Source: Poecilobothrus nobilitatus
Taxonomy: Eukaryota > Arthropoda > Insecta > Diptera > Dolichopodidae
NCBI GenBank assembly: GCA_947095535.1
Contig: OX352773.1
Coordinates: 106,747,685 to 106,811,684 of the forward strand
Reading direction: 5' to 3'
Length of the DNA: 64,000 nucleotides
Both the position numbers and the translations under genes were made by a program. The notes under the pieces are model-generated. The model was given only the letters and a program-made list of their open reading frames with translations, did no database searches and was not told where the DNA came from. Position 1 is the stretch's first letter. The number at the start of each line of letters is the position of its first letter. Below are positions 53,888 to 64,000 of the stretch, one piece after another.

Positions 53888-56851
53888 CATTAACACTAAT
53901 CTTATTTTAATAAATACAACAACTAGTTTTAAGGAGTTAAAATCAACAGATAATAAAAGCAATTTTAGTGAAAATCTCAAAATCTTCTACCACAACTGTA
54001 GTGGTATGAGAGGTAAGCTAAAGAAATTATATGTTGATGCCAAGTCTTGTGACTTCAGTGTGCTTGCTATTACCGAAACATGGCTAAACGATTCCTTCAT
54101 AAATGAAGAAATACTTGACAATAATTGGTCGATTTATAGAAAGGATAGGGACTTTTTCTCTATGAACTGTTCCCGTGGAGGCGGTGTCTTACTTGCAGTA
54201 AATAATAACCTTTCTAGTGTTCCACTAATCACTAGGACGTCCCACACTTTTGATCACCAATTTATTAGAGTAAACTTAGGTAATAATTTTATTTACCTAG
54301 GAATTGTTTACTTTCCACCTAATTCTGACAATTCCTCATATTCTGAATTTTTCGATATTTATCACTATATTATATCTAAAATGAATGAGGATGATTCAAT
54401 TTTTATTTTTGGCGATTTCAATCGTCCTTCATTATCTTTTATAGAAGATGATTCAGATAATTTGTTATTACCAATTAACTTTCATGATGAAATAGATTTT
54501 GACATTATTACGGAGTTCTATGGTAATGATTTACAACAAATTATTAATTACCCAAATAAAAACAATAAGTGGTTAGATCTTGCATTTTCAAATGCATATG
54601 ACAGAGTGGTGGTTAAACTCGCTGATGATGCAGTCAACCTGTTCACTAACACTCCTCATCATAACGCAGTCATCTTCGAATTTTCTACTTCTTTGCCACT
54701 CTTCGCGAAATCTTACAATAATAATATTGTATATGACTTTTTCAACGCTGATTTTCAAAGCATTAATAATGCTTTATCAATTTTAAATTGGGACGATCTG
54801 TTAATACAACAGGATATTAACTCTTCAATTTCTATCTTTTACTCTAAAATTTTCGACATAATTTTGTGCCAAAAATTCGTAAAAACGATAAAACAACAGA
54901 ACCTTGGCTTAATAGGGAAATTAGGACATTGCGTAATCAACGCAACAAACTTTACAAAAAAATTAAAGTTACAAAGGATCCTGATGTTAATTTACTGAAC
55001 ATGTACAAGGATCTTGCTTTTGAATTTAAACAGAAATCAAATCTGGCATACGATAATTATGTCAATGAAATTGGAAATAAATTAATTATAGATCCAAAAA
55101 AGTTTTTTGACTTCATTAATACAAAACGGAAAACCTATGGATATCCAAGTTCAATGTCTAAAGATAATGTTTTTTCTTCTTGTCCTAATGTAATCTGTAA
55201 TTTCTTTGCAGATTGTTTTCAAAAAGTTTATAGGCCATTAGATTCGCCTACCAATTTTACATTTTCTAACTCCCATAATAGATCTAATTCAATTATTACA
55301 GATCTATATCTTTCGGAAAACGAAATATTTGAAGCAATTACCAACCTTGATACAAAAAAAGGTGTAGGACCCGACTTGATCCCACCTTCTTTTTTATATA
55401 ACTGTGCCAATTATTTGACGCAACCGCTTCATTTTATTTTTAATCAATCGCTTTCGACAGGCATTTTTCCGAATGCGTGGAAATCTTCTTTTTTAACCCC
55501 CATTCATAAAAAGGGTGACAAAGCTTCCGTCGAAAATTACCGTGGTATAGCTATCCTATCAACTATTCCAAAATTGTTCGAAAAAATTGTAGTCAGTAAA
55601 ATAACACCGGTCATAAATTCAAAATTAAACGAACAACAACATGGATTTAGAAAAGGTCGTTCTACTACAACCAATCTTACGGTTTACACATCGGAAATAC
55701 TAACTGAAATGGAAAATGGTTATCAAGTTGATGCTATTTACACGGATTTTAGCAAAGCTTTCGATCGTGTTGATCACAATATTTTGTTTAAAAAACTTGA
55801 AACTTTAGGTATTTCAGGTTCTTTCCTTACTTGGCTTTGCTCTTATCTTACTGAAAGAACTCAAAATATTAAATTCCAAGGTTATTTATCGAACACAATT
55901 AATGTCACCTCGGGAGTGCCACAAGGAAGCCATTTAGGCCCACTTCTATTTAATATTTTTATTTCAGATCTTTCTAATAAACTAGAAGGTGTGCCACATA
56001 TTGCATTTGCTGACGATCTTAAAATTTACCACGTTATCAAAAATAGTTCCAATTTTGAATTACTTCAATCAAATTTACATTCTTTACAAGAATGGTGCTT
56101 CTACAACAAATTAGAACTTAACATAGCGAAATGCAAGGTCATAAGTTTTACACGAAAAAGATCTACAATGCTTTTCGACTATACAATAGATAACATAGTT
56201 CTTGAAAGGGTGTCCTGTATGACCGATCTTGGCATTCTTCTGGACGATAAACTTAACTTCCATCTTCACTATGATCATATGATTTCCAAAGCAAATAAAA
56301 TGTTAGGTTTTATTAAGAGAAGGGCTAAGGAATTTAATAACCCAGCAGTGACAAAAGCTCTTTACTGCTCGTTAGTTCGATCTATTCTAGAATACGGTAA
56401 TATCGTATGGGATCCAGTGTTTCAATTACATTCCAATAGGATAGAATCCGTTCAGAAACAATTCCTTTTGTTTGCCTTGAGAAACCAATATAATCCTATA
56501 GACTATTCTACTCTTCCAAGCTACTCTACAAGACTTAAATCATTGAATATGTTAACCTTATCTTCACGCAGGCAAATGCTTTCATCCTGCTTTACTTTTG
56601 ACATCATAAAAAAAAATATTGACGTTCAATTCTTAGTAAATAAGGTTAGATTAAACAATGTAGTCAGAAATACAAGAAACACTAAATTTTTACTAGAAAA
56701 TACACACAGAACAGAATATGGAAGAAATGAGCCAATAAACAGATGTTGCACTACATTCAACAAACACAGTCATCTTTTTTCACCAGACATATCAAGAAAT
56801 TCTTTTAAACATAAATTAACACAGAAATTCATAAATGACTTAATTACTTAA
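53853..56851 (+). pseudogene. ORF2 of nested LINE: APE endonuclease and RT, one frameshift
   Basis: The first frame (from 53853) holds the APE endonuclease: FYHNCSGMRGK, AITETWLND with the catalytic Glu, RGGGVLLAV, IYLGIVYFPPNSDN, FIFGDFNRPS and a late TPHHNAVI. A one-base loss near 54870 shifts into the RT frame (54866-56851): KKGVGPDLIPPSFLYN, YRGIAILSTIPKLFEK, IYTDFSKAFDRVDHN, SGVPQGSHLGPLLF, IAFADDLKIYH and SILEYGNIVWDP. RT is open for 661 codons. The whole would cleave target DNA and prime reverse transcription. No RNase H. FADD in place of YADD is a common variant. Confidence 0.87.
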
Positions 56852-57196
56852 ATTACCTAATTACTTTGTAAACATTTAAAAAAAAAAAAAAATAATAATA
56901 ATAATAATATATTTAATTCAAGTTCAAGTTCATATTATACATTCCACTTAATTATACACTCATACTGTGTTTTTGTTCTGTAAGCATTTTTTTTTATTGT
57001 TTTCAAATTTAATATATAGGTCAAATTATAAAATTTTCATTGTAAATTTTTAGCTTAGTAATCAAAAATGTTTTTTATTTGCTATTGTTTGTGTATTTTG
57101 TTAGCTTTAATTTTTTTAGCTGTAAGATTTTTTATGTAAAAACCTTGCTTTGGTTTAATAAATAAAATATAATAAAATAAAATATAAAATATAAAA

Positions 57197-58498
57197 TATA
57201 TCCGAACCAGACTTGGTAAGGTACAGAAAGGTGCATGTCTAGGCATTGAGGGTGCGTTGGAATCGACACCAAATAATGCAATAGATGCACTTCTTTATCT
57301 CCTCCCCGTTGACCTCCATATAAAACTTCTAGCCTGTTATAGTGCGGTCAGACTCAGAGAAAATGGATACTGGCGCACAAAACCTTACGGACATAGCAGT
57401 ATTCTAAGCTCGACAGCTTGGGATCTGCCAGATTCCACAGACTACACTATTCTAAGTTTGAAAATTGTTAAGAATTTCAAAGAAAAGATTCCATCAAGAA
57501 GAGAATGGAGACAAGGAAACCCTTTGGGTGAAGTAGACATCACACTCTTTACTGATGGATCAAAAATGGACTGCGGTGGCGGTGCTGGTGTCTATTCAGC
57601 AAAACTCAAAATAGAACATGCTTTCAGACTTCTTAATAAATCCAGTGTATTTCAAGCTGAAATGCTAGGAATCTGGAAAGCATGCCAAATGCTTAGGAGC
57701 AATACTTCTCTGGTGGGAAGCATTGCCATTGTCACTGATAGCCAAGCAGCAATCGCGGCTCTTAACTCTGCGATGATAACATCCAACCTTGTCAGAAAAT
57801 GCTCCGACGAGCTTAAGAATATAAGCGATCAATACAATGTTACATTAATGTGGGTTCCGGGACATAGGAACATCACAGGAAATGAACATGCTGATGAATT
57901 AGTAAGGAGGGGTTCCTATCTGAATGCTTCACTGCAAGAACAGGTGGATCCACCATTAAACAGCGTTAAAAGGGATATCTTTCTACACGTTTTATCTCTA
58001 TTGAAAAGAAGGTGGAAAAAATTAACTTCATGCCGTACGACCAAGACAATATGGCCGACGTACGACAACAAAAGAACGGACAACCTGTTGAAGCTATCTC
58101 GGTGGGACATAGCCAGAGCAATATGTGTGTTCACGGGACACTGGCCAATTGGCGAACATGCGGCCAGATTAGGTATTCCATTCAACACATCATGCCGCAG
58201 TTGTGGTGAACAGAATGAGAAAGAAACCATTATACACTTCACGTGTAAATGCCCAGCGCTGACCAGGGACAGAAAAGCAGCTATGGGTAGCCCTGAAATT
58301 AACTACCTTAGCGATCTAGCGTCTAACCAACCTGCAGAAATGGTAAGGTTCCTGAATGCCGCGAAATGGATCTGAAATTAAATCCGTTATAGCCTAAACA
58401 TAAGCCTTGTGGTCACGGAAGTGGTAGCAAAAGGGTGCTAACGCGCTAACTGTGGTCTTGTCATGATTTACAGGACCAGCCACGTAAACCAACCAACC
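57197..58498 (+). CDS. LOA LINE C-terminal part: RT end, RNase H and zinc knuckle, with 3' UTR
   Basis: The frame starts at the TATATC site and continues the LOA RT end (RLGKVQKGACLGIEGALEST). RNase H is intact by eye: ITLFTDGSKMDCGGGAG, FQAEMLGIWKACQML, AIVTDSQAAIAAL and GNEHADELVRRGS carry the acidic residues. A Cys/His motif, CRSCGEQNEKETIIHFTCKC, closes the protein near 58250. This order is characteristic of LOA-type elements. Coding ends at 58375; the 3' UTR runs 123 bases to AACCAACCAACC. No poly(A) is present. Confidence 0.85.
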
Positions 58499-59610
58499 TA
58501 ATCTTTATTCTTTCAGGTCTAATTAATAATTAACTTAGAATGTTATTTAAAATATTTGGCAAACTCTACTTGCATTTTTGCTGACGCAAACATATGTTTG
58601 TTACGCGTTTGAATTTGTTTCCCAGGTAAATAAATTATGATTCGGCAGGTTCATAACTTTTTAATAAAAATTGCGAAATTATTTTGAATTGATGAGAAAG
58701 AAGTTTGCATTTGTTTCCTACGTAAATAAATGATGATTCGGCAGGTTAATAACTTTTCAATCAAAATTTTTTCTTTCGTTTTTTTTATATCTCCAAAAAT
58801 TTATATAATATATTATATTCTCTTGTTGATGGCGCAAAATTCAAACTGTATAATTTTTGTTAGCAGATTCAATATTATTAATGTTATGTTTGTTTTGTAT
58901 TTGTTTACAGTTTTTATTACCTTTACTTCTAATATTTTTGAATGAAGATAAAAAATCATGTACCTACATATGCCAGTTAAATAATTTTAATGAGATTTCT
59001 TTTTAAAAAAATGTTAAAAATGTATTTAATAAAAATTTGTTTAAAGTAAAAATTTAGTTTGAATTTAATTCGCAAAAAAATCAACTTTATTCTTCAGCTC
59101 TAATTAATAATTAATTTACAAAAATATTCTTTAAAATATTTGGCAAATTCTACTTGCATTTTTGCTGACGCAAACATATGTTTGTTACGCGTGACTTTTA
59201 TTTCCCAAGTAAATAAATGATGATTCGACAGGTTAATAACTTTTCAATAAAAAGTTTTTCTTTCGTTTTTTTTTATATCTCCAAAAATTTATATAATATA
59301 TTCTCTGGTTGATGACGCAAAATTCAAGCTGTACAATTTTTGCTAGCAGAATATTATTAATGTTATGTTTGTTTTGTATTTGTTTACAGTTTTTATTGCC
59401 TTTACTTCTAATATTTTTGAATAAAGAAAAAAAAACATGTACCTACATATCATGTACATTATTTATGGATATATGTAAGTTATCTATCCTGTAAACTTAA
59501 ATCCATAAATTATAAATTCCGTTTTTTCTATATTACTTAAATTTTTCTGTTAAATAAACAAAAGTGTCAAATTACAATTCTTATATTTATATATTTTTTT
59601 TCTTCATATA
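58499..59610. repeat. Outer Polinton-end repeat, two tandem copies
   Basis: Two copies (58499-58971 and about 59086-59605) of a 0.5 kb A/T-rich block containing GCTGACGCAAACATATGTTTG, GATTCGGCAGGTTAATAACT and CCAAAAATTTATATAATATA. A third copy lies at 63211-63880. The first of the two is preceded directly by the LOA insertion. A separate 30-base motif, GCCAGTTAAATAATTTTAAT plus GAGATTTCTT, follows the first copy at 58972 and recurs at 63971. Confidence 0.75.
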
Positions 59611-59999
59611 GTTTTTTCTGTCGCTTAATTACAACTAGTTATTTCCAACTCTACAAAATATAATAAAATATTATCCAATTGTACAAATTATTTATAAAAT
59701 AAAAGTACAGCTATAATTTGGTCATTACTGAGTGAAGTTTATACCTATAAAACATAAAATTATTTAAATTAGCTGTCAATACAAAACTATGTTTTAAATT
59801 AAATGATTATGCAAATTAAAAAATTAAGTTAAAGTAAATTATGGTGTTTTTTTTTATTTATTTTTTTCTTTTGAGTGCTTGTGTACCTAAATTTGGCGCA
59901 GTCGTTATAATTGCCGACGGTAAAACAGCTTCTGCATTTCGTATTTGAAAAAATTCTGTTTCGCTTTTCGTATTAACAATGATGTGTAGTTGCGTGATT
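59611..59999 (+). other. Possible LTR-element relic with second tRNA-Ser primer-binding site
   Basis: TGGCGCAGTCG at 59894-59904 repeats the primer-binding site of the gypsy element on the plus strand, followed by TTATAATTGCCG. The preceding bases end AAATT, as in errantivirus-type LTRs, but no second LTR or coding part was found. The upstream 250 bases could be a solo LTR remnant. Confidence 0.35.
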
Positions 60000-61085
60000 T
60001 TTTGTACATTAGGTTAGCATTTAGTTTATCCAGATACTTTTTACATTTTTTAAACCGATATCTATAACTCTATTTTTTACGGATATGATTATTTCACTAT
60101 TTATCCAACAGTTTGATCTGGACATCCATGAGCGAGTTCTAGTTGAATCTGATTTGGCTCTTTTTAGTTTTTCAATTAATGTTTCAATTTTTACGTTCGT
60201 TAACCGATTTGTGGCGATTGAGTTCATTTTCCGATAGTTAACCACGTTGTAGTTAGTTAATACTATTGGCTTCAGATCACCAACAGAAATGATCGTGTGA
60301 TAGTCATCGATTATGTTCTCCATAAATTGATCCATAAGCCGAAGTTTCGTGTTTGCCACCGCATTTACCACATTTTGTTTCTGTAGTACATTTATTTTGA
60401 AAATGACCGCAGTCGCTGCATTTACTACATCTAGGTGCATAAAAATGGTCACTAAAATAATGGTTCCGCCACCAAACATTAATATAAGTGTTGATGATTT
60501 TGTTAAATGTCGACTGCTTACATTCAATAATGTACCTGTACCCTATTTCCATGCTTCTTCTTGTAAATAATTTTGCATTCGTCAGTGTTATCTACATTTG
60601 CATTTTGCGCTATTATTGATTCCATCAGCAGGACATCTGATTCAAATTCTTCTTCAACACGTGTTAATCTTATTCTGGGCTTTCTTATTTTCGTATCATT
60701 GATTGTGTACTCGTCACACATGATTTTTCCTAGCTCCGCTTTCAAAATGTCACCTTGAGGAGACAACCCAGGTTTGATAATAACTCCTCCGCTTTTCCGT
60801 GGAACGAATATCTGCAACTGATAATCTTACTTCAGCCGGATGAATGTGCTGCTTAATTTTTTGAATTGCAGCGTCTAGTTTAGAATCACTATTTATTGGC
60901 TTAAGAAAATATTTTGGATATTTTGTTTACCTTTTCACGTCTTAAGCTTAGCCACATCCGCATAGGAAGGAACTGCAATGGTTTCGATTTGAATTTGTAC
61001 TTGATCCGGTATACCTATAATTTTTTCCTCTAGTCACTCCAGCTTCTTGATCATAACCTCCTGCCTATCATCGACCATATAATTT
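60000..61085 (-). pseudogene. LINE ORF1 with CCHC zinc knuckles, degraded
   Basis: Minus-strand pieces in three frames: MVDDRQEVMIKKLE and AVPSYADVAKLK near 61082-60955, KLDAAIQKIKQHIHPAEVRL near 60880, KSGGVIIKPGLSPQGDILKA near 60790 and, after a shift near 60530, SDHFYAPRCSKCSDCGHFQN, whose knuckle continues to C (CCHC), then a second knuckle CGKCGGKHETSAY that has lost its last Cys. This is the ORF1 layout of I/R1/LOA-type LINEs. Multiple stops show that it is dead. Confidence 0.7.
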
Positions 61086-61443
61086 CTTTGAAAAGTTTTA
61101 TTTTTATTATAATTTGAAAAAACTTATTAAAAAAGCAAAAATATTAATAATATGGAATTTTTTTTTACGTATTTATCAAATTAATTTCTACAAAATATTT
61201 ATATTATAATTTGAATATTTATTTTTATAGATATTTTTGAATATTTTTTAAATTAAAAAAATTTACTTATTTGAAAGAAAAAAAACAAAAACTTAAACGA
61301 AAAGGAAAAGGAAAAGGAAAAAATTTTTAAAAATAATAAAAAAAAGAAAATTTATTAAAAGAATAATAATATCTTAAATTAATAATATTTTATAATTTAA
61401 AAGCTTATTTATTAATTTTAGCTTTTATATTAATCTAAGTTTT
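61086..61443. other. A/T-rich spacer
   Basis: Poly-A and AAAGGAAAAGGAAAAGG-type purine repeats at about 61300-61320, then the TTATTAAAAGAATAATAATA block shared with 48058. No gene seen. Confidence 0.4.
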
Positions 61444-62230
61444 AATAATAATCTAACTGATCTCAACGCAAAAGTTTTCTACATATCAAATTTTCATATA
61501 TTTAGTTTAATACCTATATAAAAAGTTTGCTATATATTAAACTGTCATATATTTAGTTTAATATATAATAAGCCGATAAAGTTTTTAAACTTTATTTAAA
61601 ACATAACTAATCTTAAAGAAAAAAAAGTTTTCTCATATTAAACTTTCATATATTCAATTATATTATACCTAAACCGTAAGCTTTTTTAAATTTCAAATTA
61701 AAAATTAACTCTTGAAAATTAAATCTTTACTTCTTTTGGTTTGTGTCTCTACTATAATACCCGCTAAAGTTTTTAAACTTTTTTTTTAAAACATAACTGA
61801 TCTCGACGCAAAAGTATTCTCCATATTAAACATTAATATATTATTTAGTTTAAAATATAATATCTGTTAAAGTTTTTAAATTTTTTTTTAAAATATAACT
61901 GATTTCAACGCAAAAGTTTTTTACATATCAAATTTTCATATATTTAGTTTGATATATAAAAAGTTTTCTACGTATTAAACTTTCATATATTCAATTATAT
62001 TATACCTAAACCGTAAGTTTTTTTAAATTTCAAATTAAAAATTAACTCTTGAAATCTAAATCTTTACCTTCATTTAGTTTGTGTTTCTACTATACGTATT
62101 ACTCAAACTATTACTATATTACTCAAAACTCCGAAAAAGCTGTGCCATAATGATATATAAAAAGTTTTCTACATATTCAACTTTCATATATTTAGTTTAA
62201 TATATAATAAACCGATAAAGTTAAATTAAA
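61444..62230 (+). repeat. Polinton subterminal tandem array, third copy
   Basis: Diverged units of the array found at 41461 and 46372, with CAACGCAAAAGTTTTCTACA and AAACCGTAAGCTTTTTTAAA modules. Here the block with ATTACTCAAAACTCCGAAAA lies inside the array, at about 62100, rather than after it. Confidence 0.75.
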
Positions 62231-64000
62231 TTTTTGTATTTTTAATAAATTTTTATTATTAATTTAAGTATTATTTATTAATTTTAGTTTTAAGTCTCAT
62301 TAGTTTGTCTAGAAGTTTAATTTTAATTTAATTTTTTGTGATTCATGAATCTTTTAGAAAAATTATAAAAGAATTTTTATTTTAGAATTTATTATTTTTA
62401 TATTTTTTTACATTTTATATGAAATTTTATATAATAATTACCTCATAATCTTTTTTAACAAAAATTTAAAAATTTTTTATTCAAAATGGATAATTTAAAT
62501 TTTAATATTGGAAACATTATAATGTTTTTCTCCTTACATATGAGGATATTTATCTTTTAAGTTTCCTTTTTTATTAATTTAGAAAATCTCAGCAAATCTC
62601 ATAAGGATATTTATCTTTTAAGTTTCCTTTTTTATTAATTTATAAAATCTCTTATTTTTTATTTATATCAATTTGATTTTGTATTTTAATTTTGATTCTT
62701 TTATATATTTTTTTCTTTTATGATTTCTATTTTCTTTTAAAATAAATTAAACTAACTTACGTAAAAATGGCGACAGGGAATCACATTTACAAAACCACTT
62801 GCAATCTTCACAGGCAATTGCTACTCGAACAGTTTTAAAAATATTCATTTTCTCTGTACAGTAGCTCCCTTTTGTCCCTTGTTTACGGACTACTCGGGGG
62901 CCTTGTTTCCTGCTACAGATGTTGTCTGAAATTCTAATAGGAATTTTCCTTTTCCCTACTTGGTGTACGTGTTACCAGTTGGCAGTTTAAAGTGGTTACA
63001 CAAAATCACTTTAGAAAAGTTTTGTTCACAAGATCACTCCAAAAATTTGTAATGTTCCAATAGTTTATAAAGTTTTTTATTCAACTAGGAAAATTTTTAT
63101 TTTTTAATTATTTATTTTGAAACTGTTATTGATTTGTTTTAATTTACAAAAAAAATCTCATTTAAAATGTTATTTAGTTTATTATAAAATTTTTGCAGTT
63201 TGTATTTAGTTAATCTTTATTCCTTCAGGTCTAATTAATAATTAATTTAGAATGTTCTTTAAAATATTTGGCAAATTCTACTTGCATTTTTGCTGACGCA
63301 AACATATGTTTGTTACGTGTGACTTTTATTTCCCATGTAAACATATGTTTGTTACGCGTTTGAATTTGTTTCCCAGGTAAATAAATTTTGATTCGGCAGG
63401 TTAACAACTTTTTAATAAAAATTGCGAAATTATTTTGAATTTATGGGAAATAAGTTTGCATTTGTTTCCTAGGTAAATAAATCATGATTCGGCAGGTTAA
63501 TAATTTTTCAATAAAAATTTTTTCTTTCATTTTTTTTATCTCCAAAAATTTATATAATATATTATATTCTCTTGTTGATGGCGCAAAATTCAAACTGTAC
63601 AATTTTTGTTACTAGATTCAATATTATTAATGTTATGTTTGTTATGTATTTGTTTACAGTTTTTATTACCTTTACTTCTAATATTTTTGAATGAAGAAAA
63701 ACAAATCACGTACCTACATATGTACATACATTATTTATGGATGTATGTAAGTTATCTATTCTGTAAACTTAAATTCATAAATTATAAATTCCGTTTTTTC
63801 TCTATTACTTAAATTGTTCTGTCAAATAAACAAAAGTGTCAAATTACAATTCTTACATTTATATATTTTGTTTCTTCATATAATTTTTGTACTTAGTTAA
63901 AAAAAAATTGAATTGTTTTTATAGTTTTTAGATAGTTACTAAAGTAACACTGAGTGATCACTGCTCGAGCGCCAGTTAAATAATTTTAATGAGATTTCTT
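62231..64000. repeat. Outer Polinton-end sequence, second copy, uninterrupted
   Basis: Parallels 47931-49094 plus 58499-59610 without the LOA insertion. Notable are a direct repeat of about 63 bases at 62540-62650 (GGATATTTATCTTTTAAGTT), the GGACTACTCGGGGGCC block at 62890, the empty LOA target TAATCTTTATT at 63211-63221 and the GCTGACGCAAACATATGTTTG block near 63293. The last 40 bases hold ACTGAGTGATCACTGCTCGA, then the recurring GCCAGTTAAATAATTTTAAT motif. No gene seen. Confidence 0.65.

Larger units (their letters stand above)
52493..57196 (+). mobile_element. Second nested LINE (jockey/CR1-like), nearly intact ORF1 and ORF2
   Basis: Flanked by the 6-bp repeat TATATC (52487-52492 and 57197-57202); removing the insert restores the LOA reading frame across the site. 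It is 5' truncated within ORF1 and ends in A-rich AATAAAATATAAAATA repeats. A separate AATAATAATAAT run lies at 56893-56911. It is the best-preserved transposon of the window, with one obvious frameshift in ORF2. Confidence 0.87.
49095..58498 (+). mobile_element. LOA/R1-type LINE, with two nested LINEs
   Basis: Begins GGGTACAGTTAATGACATAC and ends ACGTAAACCAACCAACC, flanked by an 11-bp target duplication TAATCTTTATT (49084-49094 and 58499-58509). The related sequence at 63211 has a single uninterrupted TAATCTTTATT. Its own parts are 5' UTR to about 49390, ORF1 (49390-49998), RT pieces (about 50000-50213, 51860-52492) and RT end plus RNase H (57197-58375). The endonuclease and part of RT are missing. 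Two other LINEs occupy about 50214-51750 and 52493-57196. Confidence 0.85.

Noticed and set aside
60021..60527. 168-codon minus-strand ORF as a separate protein
   Set aside because: It is an off-frame reading of the degraded LINE ORF1; the zinc knuckles lie in another frame over the same bases.
1..64000. Canonical tRNA, rRNA or bacterial-type operon features
   Set aside because: Nothing with tRNA cloverleaf or rRNA character was found by eye; only tRNA-complementary primer sites of LTR elements are present.

Overview
The window is strongly AT-rich, intron-bearing animal DNA, most likely from an insect. Dipteran is my best guess, because the 1.6 kb repeat family with a GACGGACGGAC microsatellite and GTATA-type ends resembles repeats I associate with fly genomes; that is recall, not a search result. 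Nearly all of it is mobile DNA. The only convincing host gene I found is a small two-exon LITAF-domain gene at 25596-25881 on the minus strand.

Layout. 1-9144: most of a Maverick/Polinton (adintovirus-like) virus-derived element running off the left edge. It carries the start of a protein-primed DNA polymerase B with a 64-nt intron, a retrovirus-type integrase with chromodomain, an acidic protein, an adenain-like protease, a major capsid protein, two small basic capsid-associated proteins, a penton-like protein, a packaging ATPase and several conserved proteins of unknown role. Six long genes are broken by small indels or single stops, so this is a dead but recent copy. 9145-25595: non-coding DNA with one hAT-like MITE and at least eight copies of the 1.6 kb family, some inserted inside each other. 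26037-44240: LINE fragments, a Ty3/gypsy LTR element (29344-39732) with clear LTRs, TSD, primer-binding site and polypurine tract, which sits inside an RTE-clade LINE and has itself received other LINEs. 40129-49094 and 58499-59610: internally deleted mini-Polintons keeping only an acidic gene, the C-terminal end of PolB and long inverted, tandem-repeat-rich ends. 49095-58498: a LOA/R1-type LINE with an 11-bp TSD and two further LINEs nested in it. 58499-64000: dispersed repeats, a degraded LINE ORF1 and another copy of the Polinton end array.

How the parts relate. In the Polinton, capsid genes lie in one minus-strand block with 1-4 nt overlaps or very short gaps, flanked by divergent TATA-type promoters. 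The order of events can be read from nesting: an RTE plus mini-Polinton unit of about 4.9 kb was tandemly duplicated; one copy then took the gypsy element; the other carries the LOA LINE farther along. A paralogous empty site at about 63211 confirms the LOA insertion point.
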